This document shows, piece after piece, positions 7,383 through 15,665 of a stretch of 29,285 nucleotides of DNA. The notes under the pieces are model-generated. The model searched no databases, was not told the origin of the DNA, and saw only the letters and a list, made by a program, of their open reading frames with translations. The stretch covers positions 1 through 29,285 of IMG/VR virus record IMGVR_UViG_3300042375_000272. The stretch is one strand, 5' to 3'. The DNA comes from a virus. The translations under genes were made by a program, and so were the position numbers. Each line of letters starts with the position of its first letter. Position 1 is the first letter of the stretch.

Positions 7383-9796
7383 GATTGTGTTATATAAAAA
7401 TCGTAAATACTTGTTGTTCCATCTGAATTCGTGTTCGTTGCGTAAACTGGAATAGTAGCAACTTGACCTTCTTCATTCACTATTCCCCAACCATCTTCTG
7501 TAATTAATCTATCCGTTCCAGATTCTAAAACTATTGGTGTAGGTGTATTTGTATTTGCCGGTATAGTTACATCTATACTCGCACTTTCTGTTATTACAGA
7601 TGGAGAAAAAGACACACCTACAATAGGACTTGAAAAAGAAGCGGAACTACTGCCATTTGGCAACCCCCAATCAATTGGAATAGTACCACCATCATCAGGT
7701 ACAATAGGAGTCACAACATTATTAACCATCGACCTAAAATCATTTAATAACGATAAATCAACTTGGCCGCTTGTAATATCTGATTTAATCTCGTTTATTA
7801 TGTATCTCTTATCTCTAATTATAAGCCTATCATTTAACTTTAATTTAGTAATTAATGACAAGGGGAAGTAAGACTTTACTCTTACTAATCTACATTTAGG
7901 ATTAAATATGTTTTGTAAATAGTTTTGATAATATAAAGAATACAAGTTATTTGTTAATGGAAGATTAGGTGCTTTAACATCGTTTTCTGGGTGCCATGTT
8001 AACGAGTATTTAACGCCTGAAATATCTAATGCATTACTAAATATATTGAAGTCGTTATATAAAGTAGATGTTACCCCATTATTTAAATATAAAGTGTCAT
8101 TTATTCTACCATTATAATAAAACAAAACAGGCTTAGGAATATATGGTTTGTAATCTGGGGCTTTTGTCAAACAATAACCAACTTGGAAATCATCTTCGTT
8201 AAAGTTATTCATTAATAAACTTTCAAATGGAGCACTAATAGTAAGTTCTGACCCTTCATTTTGTAGTTCAATATTCGTGTTTGAATACTCTCTATCTACA
8301 ATGTTAGTGTCATAGAAATTACGATTCATAAACGACTCTGACTTTTCGTATTTAAAAGATATTTTTTTATACACATTAGGCTTCTCAATAGTTATCGAGT
8401 CAGTGTCCGTGTATTCAGTAATATCATAAATAGCTCCTTTATTATACCATAAATCCAAAGGCTCAATAGTAAATACATTTGTATCTGTAGCGTAACAGGT
8501 AGCATTAAACATCTTAAGAATACCACTAAAAAAATCTGCAATCTTAATGTCAGGTATTTTAGATGAAATATCCAATGTTGCCGTTGTTTCAATAGGACTA
8601 AATACTATACCTTGATAAAAATCATTGTAGGTTGGGTAATTTATCGCAGCCTGTAAATTCATTGTTAATGGAGTGTCAGATCTTACAATAACATTAAAAA
8701 CTATCCCATTGTCAAGTGCCGTAAACGTGTACATTACAGCTCCAGTTATCGCTCCTTTATATGTAAATGTTTCTACTACTTTACCATTCCTGTATAAGTC
8801 TATATAGTAGATAGTTGTAGCACTAGACAAATTACTTACTGTTACAAGAAATCTCGCAGTTTTTACAGCAAATATACTAGTCGCACTAGAGTCATCTAGG
8901 TTTTGACATTTAATAGCATTAGTAGACAAATCAAAATTAAACCCTTTCCTTACTGGATATAGAATACCACCCCATCCATAAAATGAAGGTATGTTTGTTG
9001 TACCAGTACTTGGATATGTTATATACGCAGCTTCACCACTAGTTTTTAATGTGTATGCCTCTTCGTTTTTTAACCAAAGATATATCTTATCCCATTTCTC
9101 ATTTGTTGACTTAAAAAAATCTGAATTAAATGTTATCCCAAATTTACTTTGAATTAAATCAAATAATATAGATACTTTTATAGCAGGAAATAATTCATTG
9201 AAATTTACAGCTCCAGCGCTTGTTTTAATGTCTGTGCTCACCCCGTCGTTATAAGTCCAAACACGCTTTGAAGATATTAACGGATACATTATATCTTGCT
9301 GTGTACTACTCGTAACTTTATTAATTACTTCTGTTGCTGTATAACTTACATTGTAAGGAGTCAAATCTAAATCACTTAATTTAAATTCCTCAAACTTATC
9401 TTTTAGAGTAAGCAAATCACCATAGAAAGTGATGGTATAATTGTCAGGTCTTCCATTCTTAATCTCAGATTTTTCAACCATGATTGTACCAGTTCTAAAA
9501 GTAGTTAACCCAACCTCTATCCTAGCTCTAATTCTAAAGTTAAAATTCCACTGATACTCTCCATTAGTCGTAGCAACATCTACATCTGATTGGTAAAAAT
9601 GGTGTAGTATTGCATTATTAACAGGGCTTGCTGGTATTGTAAACGATTGTGTAAAGTCAGTGTAAACTTTAGAAATGTCTTGTATGTTCTGAATACTACT
9701 TGTAAGCTCGATTTTTTCATCATTAAATAATTCTAGTTTAGAATAGTCACCACTTCCGCTAATGCTTTCTACATATACATCTACTATCCTCTTCAT
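7379..9796 (-). CDS. Large tail protein, probably distal tail/baseplate hub
   Basis: An 805-residue protein opening MKRIVDVYVESISGSGDYSKLELFNDEKIELTSS and continuing with SKVYTDFTQSFTIPASPVNNAIL. I recognise this N-terminal pattern from a common Bacteroidota phage tail protein family found next to the tape measure. The middle contains many Tyr/Phe/Asn-rich beta strands; the C-terminal 100 residues after a short PIVPDDGGTIPIDWG linker look like an added Ig-like or adhesive domain. The family is expected at the tail tip, in the role of distal tail or tail-associated protein. It starts by sharing one base with the stop of the preceding gene. The precise role is inferred from position and size. 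Confidence 0.72.
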   Translation of the reverse strand: MKRIVDVYVESISGSGDYSKLELFNDEKIELTSSIQNIQDISKVYTDFTQSFTIPASPVNNAILHHFYQSDVDVATTNGEYQWNFNFRIRARIEVGLTTFRTGTIMVEKSEIKNGRPDNYTITFYGDLLTLKDKFEEFKLSDLDLTPYNVSYTATEVINKVTSSTQQDIMYPLISSKRVWTYNDGVSTDIKTSAGAVNFNELFPAIKVSILFDLIQSKFGITFNSDFFKSTNEKWDKIYLWLKNEEAYTLKTSGEAAYITYPSTGTTNIPSFYGWGGILYPVRKGFNFDLSTNAIKCQNLDDSSATSIFAVKTARFLVTVSNLSSATTIYYIDLYRNGKVVETFTYKGAITGAVMYTFTALDNGIVFNVIVRSDTPLTMNLQAAINYPTYNDFYQGIVFSPIETTATLDISSKIPDIKIADFFSGILKMFNATCYATDTNVFTIEPLDLWYNKGAIYDITEYTDTDSITIEKPNVYKKISFKYEKSESFMNRNFYDTNIVDREYSNTNIELQNEGSELTISAPFESLLMNNFNEDDFQVGYCLTKAPDYKPYIPKPVLFYYNGRINDTLYLNNGVTSTLYNDFNIFSNALDISGVKYSLTWHPENDVKAPNLPLTNNLYSLYYQNYLQNIFNPKCRLVRVKSYFPLSLITKLKLNDRLIIRDKRYIINEIKSDITSGQVDLSLLNDFRSMVNNVVTPIVPDDGGTIPIDWGLPNGSSSASFSSPIVGVSFSPSVITESASIDVTIPANTNTPTPIVLESGTDRLITEDGWGIVNEEGQVATIPVYATNTNSDGTTSIYDFYITQS

Positions 9797-11109
9797 TATA
9801 TCACGTTATTTATAGAATTATATGCAAACTCAAAGTCTAAACTATAATTAATCATGTGATTATTTATGTTTTTCATCAATTCTAAGGACTTTGTTTTACA
9901 TACCGCAGGCTTATTATCAATCAATATACGTTCACTCATTAGAAGTTGTTTAATGTTTGAGCTAAAATCTTCGTTAACATACCCACTATTTACCGAAATT
10001 GTCTCCATTCCGTTAGTATTAAACGATCTTTTTTGTCCTTGCAATACATCGTAGTTACTTGAACTTTGCATTACATTGTAATCGTTAGACTCAATAGATA
10101 TATTAGTTTTAGATGCCTTAAAAAAGAACTCTCTTTGCCATGCTCCATACTTGTTTATGAAGTCAATCGTAACTGGTGTATATTTAGGCTCACAAATAGG
10201 AGTGAAATCCCATGTAGCTAAAACAACATCGGCTGATGATAATATCGATAATTTGTTTAAACTTCCAGATACTCTTGGAATAGTGTACCATTTACTTGTA
10301 GCAACAGTGTATAGTTCAACCTCTCCAGCTGTTATAGTCCTTCCTGTATTACTAGGACTTCCTGATATAGTAGGTACTGACCCCCCAAAGTTTGGAGTAA
10401 TTGTCATTGTATTTGTTGCAGGATTATAAGAATAAGACAAAATAGTGCCTGTCCAAGATGTTACTGTAAAACCATCAGAATAGGTAAAGTATAAATAGCT
10501 TCCTATAACAATATATGAGCTATAATTACCACTTAAAGTTATTGTTGTAAGCTCTCTTATCCCCGGGGCAACAGACACTGAATTAACTGTTGCTGAATTA
10601 GAAGTAAATGATTGTCCATATTTCACCTTCTCACCCGAATTTAGATAACAAGCAATTTCCCCCGCATATGTCGCATCTTCATTATAAAAGTATTCTTTTT
10701 GCTCTAGTAAGAATCTTCCATTGTCGTAGTTGTATCCCGACTCGTAAAACGAATATCCATCATGTGCGTAATGAGTAGCTGAATCTAATAAGGTGTATGT
10801 AGTTCCTGTTAACTTATAGCGCTTAATAGTTACGTTACACCATTGTGTAGTTGCTAAATCAGTAAATGAAGTTGATAAAGCTACTGGTGATTGTGTAGAA
10901 ACATGAGATAAATACTCCCTAACGTATGGAGAAATATCGTACTCCGTGTTACTATTAGCAGAACTTGGAATAAGTTTAGATAGTGTGTATTGTGGTAAAG
11001 CAGGAATAGATCCTGTTCCGTTCCAAATAAATACCTCTATCTTACTTCCTATTTGTCCTGATGCATTTACAGCTATGATATAAGGACTTCTTACAAATAT
11101 GTTTGCCAT
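9796..11109 (-). CDS. Tail protein, probable distal tail / minor tail component
   Basis: A 437-residue beta-rich protein opening MANIFVRSPYIIAVNASGQIGSKIEVFIWNG and containing TEYDISPYVREYLSH near residues 56-70. I associate this opening and the 'ISPYVREYL' segment with a Bacteroidota phage tail protein that precedes the 805-residue type. It lies between a gp10-like protein (adjoining, no gap) and the larger tail protein (1-nt overlap). No enzyme motif is visible. A role in the tail tip or baseplate is inferred from context. Confidence 0.7.
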   Translation of the reverse strand: MANIFVRSPYIIAVNASGQIGSKIEVFIWNGTGSIPALPQYTLSKLIPSSANSNTEYDISPYVREYLSHVSTQSPVALSTSFTDLATTQWCNVTIKRYKLTGTTYTLLDSATHYAHDGYSFYESGYNYDNGRFLLEQKEYFYNEDATYAGEIACYLNSGEKVKYGQSFTSNSATVNSVSVAPGIRELTTITLSGNYSSYIVIGSYLYFTYSDGFTVTSWTGTILSYSYNPATNTMTITPNFGGSVPTISGSPSNTGRTITAGEVELYTVATSKWYTIPRVSGSLNKLSILSSADVVLATWDFTPICEPKYTPVTIDFINKYGAWQREFFFKASKTNISIESNDYNVMQSSSNYDVLQGQKRSFNTNGMETISVNSGYVNEDFSSNIKQLLMSERILIDNKPAVCKTKSLELMKNINNHMINYSLDFEFAYNSINNVI

Positions 11110-11658
11110 TTATTTTGGTTGTTGAATTGTATACTTAAATAACTCTTCTGCATCCAATCCGTATTTAGCAACCAACTCTTCTGGTAAATTTTTATAGGCT
11201 TTCTCAAATGGTTTTGTAAAGAATAGTGATGGTTTAATACCTCGCGCCCAAATGTTTTTAGCCGTGATAAATCCTATCGCTTTATAGCTACCTTTAATGT
11301 ATTGTCCTTTCTTATTTCTTAATCTTAAACCCTTTCTTTGTGCCCACTTCGCTATAAGGTCAGAAGGTGGTTTCTTAGTCTTAAAACTATATGGACTATT
11401 AGGTGCTTGTTGTCCTTTTAACTTTGCGTTTGGAGAAACCTGTGACGGGTCTGCACCCTTTACCCCTTTGTCTACATAAGCACCGTATTCCCCTAAATCA
11501 AAAGCAAGATAAAAAGAGTTAGGCATCACTTTTGCAACGCCTTTAATCGTATTATACAATCCCTTTCTATCGTTTTTCTTTAGCTTAGTAAGATTAGATT
11601 TCGATTGCTGAACTACATAATCCTTAAACTTATCTAACTCTTCCTGTACGTTTAACAT
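11110..11658 (-). CDS. HK97 gp10-like / tail completion protein
   Basis: A 182-residue very basic protein (many Lys) with a glycine/tyrosine core (LGEYGAYVDKGVKGADPS at residues about 56-73) and a C-terminal KPSLFFTKPFEKAYKNLPEEL segment. The layout 'short helix, GEYGAYVDKG, then R/K-rich loop, then RPSLFFTKPFE' is typical of HK97 gp10-like tail completion or neck proteins of Bacteroidota phages. It overlaps the preceding gene by 7 nt and adjoins the next gene. These proteins join tail to head or close the tail; which of the two applies here cannot be settled from sequence. Confidence 0.7.
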   Translation of the reverse strand: MLNVQEELDKFKDYVVQQSKSNLTKLKKNDRKGLYNTIKGVAKVMPNSFYLAFDLGEYGAYVDKGVKGADPSQVSPNAKLKGQQAPNSPYSFKTKKPPSDLIAKWAQRKGLRLRNKKGQYIKGSYKAIGFITAKNIWARGIKPSLFFTKPFEKAYKNLPEELVAKYGLDAEELFKYTIQQPK

Positions 11659-12107
11659 ATAGTCATTTCATTACTCATTACTATATCAAATGTCATGGTG
11701 CAACCAGCAACATCATCTGTAAATCTATCAACAAAGAATTCAAAACTTGCCGTGTCAGATTCTATAGAGTAGGATTCACTCATTTGACCTCTTCGCATAT
11801 CTTCAAACGCACGTTGACAAATCATTAATGTTTGATTGTGTATGTCATCTTCGTTGTTATTACCGTAATATAAATGCGTTAAATCTTCCTTAGTATAGTC
11901 TACTATGTCCATAACAATTAACGTAATACTAAACCTAATAGTATTCGATTCAAACGCACCGTTATCAATCATTACGTGAGCTAAAGGATACATATCTTTT
12001 TTAGCGTTTGTAATCTTATCCAAGCTTCCTTTCGTAACCTGGTTTACTAACGGGTCTGTTATTAAGAAATTGTGAAATGCCTTGGTGAAATCATAGTATC
12101 CTTTCAT
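11652..12107 (-). CDS. Putative tail terminator / minor tail protein
   Basis: A 151-residue mixed alpha/beta protein, acidic, with MKGYYDFTKAFHNFLITDPLVNQV at the start and a final FEFFVDRFTDDVAGCTMTFDIVMSNEM beta hairpin. Small proteins of this type ('terminator fold') occur next to gp10-like proteins in long-tailed phages. The start overlaps the -1 frame extension of the tail chaperone by 17 nt and the end overlaps the next gene by 7 nt. The assignment is by position, size and general shape. Confidence 0.65.
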   Translation of the reverse strand: MKGYYDFTKAFHNFLITDPLVNQVTKGSLDKITNAKKDMYPLAHVMIDNGAFESNTIRFSITLIVMDIVDYTKEDLTHLYYGNNNEDDIHNQTLMICQRAFEDMRRGQMSESYSIESDTASFEFFVDRFTDDVAGCTMTFDIVMSNEMTIC

Positions 12108-12366
12108 GTGCTCTTTTTATTTGTCTAGTTTCTATTTCTGACTTCTGCTTTTCAAATGTCAACATCGTTAAGCACTCAAAAAGTCCTGTTTCTGTAACTC
12201 GTTCAAACTTTGTAATGTCTCCTTTAGCGAGTTGATATATTGATTGATACCATCCCCATTGCTTTCCAAATTGAGTTGTCTCGCTAAAATCGTTTTGCTC
12301 TTCTTGGTCATCTTGTTCTCCAAATAAGACAGGGTAGCTGTCAATAGCTCGTTTCCTAAAGTCCAA
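12091..12366 (-). CDS. -1 frame extension of tail assembly chaperone (gpG-T-like)
   Basis: A 91-residue stretch (LDFRKRAIDSYPVLFGEQDDQEEQNDFSETTQFGKQWGWYQSIYQLA...) in the -1 frame relative to the chaperone. The frame is closed by a TGA at 12396-12394, so it has no ATG of its own; the only possible initiator is a TTG inside the T run. It is therefore best read as the C-terminal part of a fusion made by ribosomal slippage. FGKQWGWYQSIYQLAKGDI resembles the conserved shifted end of tail chaperones, which binds the tape measure. It overlaps the unshifted frame for about 200 nt and the next gene by 17 nt. Confidence 0.8.
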   Translation of the reverse strand: MDFRKRAIDSYPVLFGEQDDQEEQNDFSETTQFGKQWGWYQSIYQLAKGDITKFERVTETGLFECLTMLTFEKQKSEIETRQIKRAHERIL

Positions 12367-12857
12367 AAAAAAACCGATGCAGGAAGTACAACATCAAGCG
12401 GTGCGTATTTCATTAAGTCAGCATAGTTAGCTGTCCCACTGTATTTATCTATGGTATACTTATTCCCTTTCTCACTCGTAATAGGTCGGTACATAACAGC
12501 CATTGCCTTGTGGAATGATTGTACATCGATTATGTTGGACTCTAAATCTATATACTCACCAAATGAGATATCTTCTAACTCATTAATGAATCCAAACTTT
12601 ACACCTTGTATCTCGAATGTCTTCTTTAGCTCTAGTTTCTTATCGAATAATCCTTTGAAATGAGTAACTAAGTCTATTACATCTGACAGCTTAATATTAA
12701 CTACGTTCTTTAATTCTATACCACAGAAGATTTCTATCATCTTCTGAGATATAAACAAGTCAGAGTTGTCCTTATTTGACGCAACTACCATGTATTTTTG
12801 GTAGTGCATCAAAGGTATCTCGCTTAACGATGTTGGTATTACTAGTTCTAACTTCAT
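12168..12857 (-). CDS. Tail assembly chaperone, unshifted product
   Basis: A 229-residue helical protein located upstream of the tape measure, where long-tailed phages encode the tail assembly chaperone (lambda gpG). Within codons 161-164 (GTT TTT TTT TGG) lies a run of nine Ts, and the -1 frame opens exactly there and runs to 12091. The shifted product would be 255 residues (164 from this frame plus 91), the equivalent of lambda gpG-T. The start at 12857 shares an ATGA overlap with the preceding gene. The family is inferred from context and the frameshift arrangement; no sequence match to lambda gpG can be claimed. Confidence 0.78.
   Translation of the reverse strand: MKLELVIPTSLSEIPLMHYQKYMVVASNKDNSDLFISQKMIEIFCGIELKNVVNIKLSDVIDLVTHFKGLFDKKLELKKTFEIQGVKFGFINELEDISFGEYIDLESNIIDVQSFHKAMAVMYRPITSEKGNKYTIDKYSGTANYADLMKYAPLDVVLPASVFFWTLGNELLTATLSYLENKMTKKSKTILARQLNLESNGDGINQYINSLKETLQSLNELQKQDFLSA
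12363..12375 (-). other. Programmed -1 frameshift slippery site
   Basis: The minus strand reads GG, nine Ts, GG. In frame it is GTT TTT TTT TGG, which contains the heptamer T TTT TTT of the X XXY YYZ type; both Phe tRNAs can re-pair after slipping back one base, and the next codon becomes TTG. A small perfect hairpin (GACAG, 5-nt loop, CTGTC) lies 23 nt downstream at 12342-12328. That spacing is longer than usual, so its role as stimulator is uncertain. Confidence 0.85.
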
Positions 12858-13051
12858 TCGCCTATTAAAAAATTAACTAAATCTTTTATTGCTTCTTTGT
12901 CTAATTCTATTTGAGCTCCTTGTGGTCCACCATCATCTATATTTATAATAAACATATTATTATGGTCGATACAAGCACTAATGCCTCTATGTATATCTAT
13001 TTGGTCTAAATATTCTACACAGTTTCTATCTTTAAAATCTTTTATTTCCAT
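12854..13051 (-). CDS. Small acidic protein of late operon
   Basis: A 65-residue acidic protein (MEIKDFKDRNCVEYLDQIDIHRGISACIDHNNMFIINIDDGGPQGAQIELDKEAIKDLVNFLIGE) that I do not recognise. It has two short beta strands and a C-terminal helix and no cysteine pair motif. It shares one base with the preceding gene's stop and an ATGA overlap with the tail chaperone, so it is translated with them. A tail or packaging accessory role is possible but unproven. Confidence 0.75.
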   Translation of the reverse strand: MEIKDFKDRNCVEYLDQIDIHRGISACIDHNNMFIINIDDGGPQGAQIELDKEAIKDLVNFLIGE

Positions 13052-13257
13052 TATTTAATATTCTTTCTAATAGCTTTCCAATACTCTAAGCTCCCTTGGA
13101 ACTTCATTATCTCATTGTCGATAGCTTCGTACATTGCTAACTTCCAATTGAACCCATGTTCTGCTTTAAACTTTTCCACTAGTTCTAATGTTACATCTCT
13201 AATGATGTCCTTCTTGTTCGGTACTTGGAACGTTACTTCTTTAACTTCTGTTTTCAT
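13051..13257 (-). CDS. Small helical protein following TerL
   Basis: A 68-residue protein (MKTEVKEVTFQVPNKKDIIRDVTLELVEKFKAEHGFNWKLAMYEAIDNEIMKFQGSL...) with an N-terminal strand and two amphipathic helices. No known motif was recognised. It begins 9 bp after the large terminase stop and its stop overlaps the next start by one base, so it belongs to the packaging/tail operon. Confidence 0.72.
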   Translation of the reverse strand: MKTEVKEVTFQVPNKKDIIRDVTLELVEKFKAEHGFNWKLAMYEAIDNEIMKFQGSLEYWKAIRKNIK

Positions 13258-13266
13258 ATTTTGTAT

Positions 13267-14472
13267 TTAGTAAATTGAATACTTCCCTTTGTTTGGATTA
13301 GCTAACTGGTAACTAATCGCATATCTCATTGCATCTAAGCAGTGATTGTATTTGTCTATCGGTGTTTCAGACTTTTTTTCAAGCCAACAATAGTTATTTA
13401 ATTCCTTTATCAAATTTACGGAATTTTCTTCAATAATCAAGTCGTAATCTTGGATTAAACTTATACCATATTTAACTGAATCTGCTCCCTTAATTGTTGC
13501 TACTATATTTAAACCTCTTGCTTTAAGTTCTGCTATCAATCTAGGCTCTGAATTGTCACCTACTATCAAATCCCTTCCTGCAAATTGTTGGTTTAGTTGT
13601 GCAAGTTCAGACGTTGTTAAACCTTGCTTATGTATGTGCTCTTTAATGTATATCTTTTTGTTTGTCCGATCAATTGACGTTTCAATTAATGTCGATGGAT
13701 CGTTGCTGAAACCATAATCTTGACCGAACACCGAACCATTATCTTTATTGAACTCTCCTATCTTCCAGTTAGTGTAGATAACTCCCTCTGCCTTTTCTAA
13801 CCAACCCCCGAGGATAGTGTGTTTATACTTATCAGGTCTACGTTCTTTTATTGTTTGTATTTGATTTAAAAAAGATTCAGATAAGTTGTTATAATTATCC
13901 AAGTATGTCGTATGTATATATGTAGTATCTCCTTTAATTGTATTGCTACCAGCTTCAACTCCTTTTGACTCAAAGAACTTTTGATAAATGAAGTGTTCTT
14001 TCGTAGCAGGGTTAAGTATTAATATTACCCTATTCTGTTTGTCTTTGGATCTTATCGAATAATCTATCTTATCAAATGTATCCTCATCTGTTAGCTCTTC
14101 TGCTTCATCTAATATCCATGTCGTAACTCCAGCCAATGATTTAAGGTTTGCTGTTTGAGTTCCTGAACTTGTTTTGATACCCTTAAATAATATCTTACTT
14201 CCTGTCCTTAAGTTTATAATCTCATCCTTTGTTATATGAAAGTCTGAGTGCTTATCTAGTACATCAATCTTATCAATAAATTCAGGAATAATAGAAACGT
14301 GAGCAGAAGTAAGTGTATATCTCGTAAATAGAATGGTATGCCCACTTTCATAAGTAAGTAGTAGAAGTAGCAAGTTAATGCTGTAAGACTTACCACTACC
14401 CCTACCACCAGTAATAATAAAATATCTGCTATCACTTCCAAAAGGTTTGTATTTAGGATTCAGTGTTACCAA
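13267..14472 (-). CDS. terL: Terminase large subunit
   Basis: A 401-residue packaging motor with all expected parts. The ATPase carries Walker A GGRGSGKS at residues 22-29, Walker B TTWILDEAEE at 117-126 with the catalytic Glu, and coupling motif LILNPAT at 151-157. The C-terminal RNase H-like nuclease shows acidic residues at D252 (GQDYGFSNDPS), D306 (VGDNSEP) and D380 (NHCLDAMRYA). The type resembles PBSX-family terminases. TerL translocates DNA into the prohead through the portal and cuts the concatemer. It overlaps the small subunit gene by 20 nt. All key residues are present, so it should be active. Confidence 0.95.
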   Translation of the reverse strand: MVTLNPKYKPFGSDSRYFIITGGRGSGKSYSINLLLLLLTYESGHTILFTRYTLTSAHVSIIPEFIDKIDVLDKHSDFHITKDEIINLRTGSKILFKGIKTSSGTQTANLKSLAGVTTWILDEAEELTDEDTFDKIDYSIRSKDKQNRVILILNPATKEHFIYQKFFESKGVEAGSNTIKGDTTYIHTTYLDNYNNLSESFLNQIQTIKERRPDKYKHTILGGWLEKAEGVIYTNWKIGEFNKDNGSVFGQDYGFSNDPSTLIETSIDRTNKKIYIKEHIHKQGLTTSELAQLNQQFAGRDLIVGDNSEPRLIAELKARGLNIVATIKGADSVKYGISLIQDYDLIIEENSVNLIKELNNYCWLEKKSETPIDKYNHCLDAMRYAISYQLANPNKGKYSIY

Positions 14473-14731
14473 AGTTAATCAAATCTTTTAGTGATGTTGT
14501 ATTGATTGTGATGTCTGATTCTACTTTCTCCTTAGGTTTACCATAAGCATATTCAATGATAATCTTTGATGCACTAATCTTATCTGTGTCTTTTGATTTA
14601 TCGCTTACTACTATATTAGCTAGGCATTGTATTGCATCTAGTGAATAAGGCATCATTAAATCTCTTATTCTATTCTCTTCATCTTTTGGTTTGCGACCTG
14701 CTCCTGGTCTTGCACCTCCTGGTCCTGCCAT
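14453..14731 (-). CDS. terS: Terminase small subunit
   Basis: A 92-residue protein that begins MAGPGGARPGAGRKPKDEENRIRDLM, the Gly/Arg-rich GARPGAGRKP opening commonly seen in small terminases of Bacteroidota and other phages. The central helices would form the DNA-binding/oligomer part. It recognises the packaging site and delivers DNA to TerL. It overlaps the TerL start by 20 nt. An 80-bp gap precedes it, the best place for a late promoter. Confidence 0.88.
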   Translation of the reverse strand: MAGPGGARPGAGRKPKDEENRIRDLMMPYSLDAIQCLANIVVSDKSKDTDKISASKIIIEYAYGKPKEKVESDITINTTSLKDLINFGNTES

Positions 14732-14811
14732 ATGATTTTGTATTGTTTATTCAATTAAGGCAAATTACTAAAAAGTACTTACCTGAGTATATAACTTGTA
14801 TTATATCGTTA
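14732..14811 (-). promoter_or_regulatory. Gap before terS, candidate late promoter region
   Basis: This 80-bp AT-rich gap is the only noncoding stretch of note between the sigma-factor-like gene and the packaging genes, so a late promoter would be expected here. It contains TAGTAATTTG, close to but not matching the host -7 box TAnnTTTG. The promoter may instead be read by the phage sigma-like protein. No element can be identified with certainty. Confidence 0.3.
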
Positions 14812-15168
14812 TTAGTATGTGTCATATATTTTCTTTAAGTCTTGATATTGATCTCTCAAACAAGAAGCACATGAAGTATATTCTAATCTCCCTGTTTGGA
14901 ATACTCTGTTGTGTGTTCTTTGCATTAGCATAGAATCTACTAACGATGTCTCTGCTTTCTTTAATCCTCCTTCACTTAACCAAAGATACTCATCCTCATT
15001 AAGGCAAAGTGGTTTCTTTCTATAAGACCAAAGTTCATTAAGTTTTGCTTTACGTTCATCACATCCACAATCTTCTCCCAATATAAACTTTGCCACCTTA
15101 TCTATTCCTGTTGCTTGGAGTACGTTCTCTATTGTATCCCCTAGTCCTGTTGCTTTTCTTTTAGCCAT
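14812..15168 (-). CDS. Cys-rich protein upstream of terminase
   Basis: A 118-residue protein with two cysteine groups: CGCDERKAKLNELW near residues 34-47 and SCASCLRDQYQDLKKIY near residues 99-115. A GxCGCDERK segment beside terS is something I have seen in other Bacteroidota phage genomes, without known function. The cysteines suggest metal binding. It overlaps the sigma-like gene by 28 nt and ends before the terS gap. A regulator of late expression or a packaging partner are both conceivable. Confidence 0.72.
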   Translation of the reverse strand: MAKRKATGLGDTIENVLQATGIDKVAKFILGEDCGCDERKAKLNELWSYRKKPLCLNEDEYLWLSEGGLKKAETSLVDSMLMQRTHNRVFQTGRLEYTSCASCLRDQYQDLKKIYDTY

Positions 15169-15665
15169 TCGTAATCTTCGTTTAAATAATCTTCATAGTC
15201 TTCATTAAGTAAACTCCTTAAGTGCTTTTTTGTTCTATTGGTGGTGTAAAATATACAAGATAGACTGATTCCTGTCTCTTTAGATAGTTCTCGCATTGAC
15301 TTGCCACTTGTCACGTATAGTTCGAATAGCATTTTATCAAACCAATCAACATTATTAAGTTCGTCTTTAACGCGTTTATTTAACTCTCCGTATGCAATTA
15401 TACTTTCAGTCTCGGAAAGCGCGTCAGAAACGGTCTTATCTAGTTCAAACGTTACAGGTTCTTTCTTTAAGAAGTCAAAGTAAATATTGCGTAATGTTAT
15501 CCATACGAATGACGTTGCAATCTTTTGGTCTGGTTTAATGTATTTATCTAATCGAAGGTACATTTCCTGCACAATGTCTTCAGCTTCTGTTTTAGCACCA
15601 AAGGACCGAGCGATATTCACCCAGTCCTTATGTTTTTGTGCTATTATTTCTATTTGCTTAATCAT
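15141..15665 (-). CDS. Sigma-70-like (ECF-type) transcription factor
   Basis: A 174-residue protein with the two-domain plan of small sigma factors. Region 2 covers residues 14-62, with the typical AEDIVQEMYLRL (28-39) and the -10-binding helix ATSFVWITLRNIYFDFLKK. Region 4 (110-150) has the helix-turn-helix GKSMRELSKETGISLSCIFYTTNRTKKHLR. It would direct host RNA polymerase to phage promoters, most likely those of the late block that starts immediately downstream. The C-terminus carries the repeat-like NEDYEDYLNEDYEW. It overlaps the OB-fold gene by 8 nt and the next gene by 28 nt. The fold call is firm; the target promoters are unknown. Confidence 0.85.
   Translation of the reverse strand: MIKQIEIIAQKHKDWVNIARSFGAKTEAEDIVQEMYLRLDKYIKPDQKIATSFVWITLRNIYFDFLKKEPVTFELDKTVSDALSETESIIAYGELNKRVKDELNNVDWFDKMLFELYVTSGKSMRELSKETGISLSCIFYTTNRTKKHLRSLLNEDYEDYLNEDYEWLKEKQQD

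Noticed and set aside
8392-8592. 66-codon minus-strand frame inside the 805-residue tail protein
   Set aside because: Alternative frame of a well-supported gene, with no coupling to neighbours.
10151-10429. 92-codon open frame on the plus strand
   Set aside because: It is antisense to the 437-residue tail protein and has a hydrophobic low-complexity product.
12091-12366. Second chaperone frame as an independent gene started at TTG
   Set aside because: The only candidate start lies within the T run itself; frameshift fusion explains it better.
14256-14441. 61-codon minus-strand frame inside terL
   Set aside because: Shifted frame over the ATPase domain; Leu/Val-rich product typical of a shadow frame.
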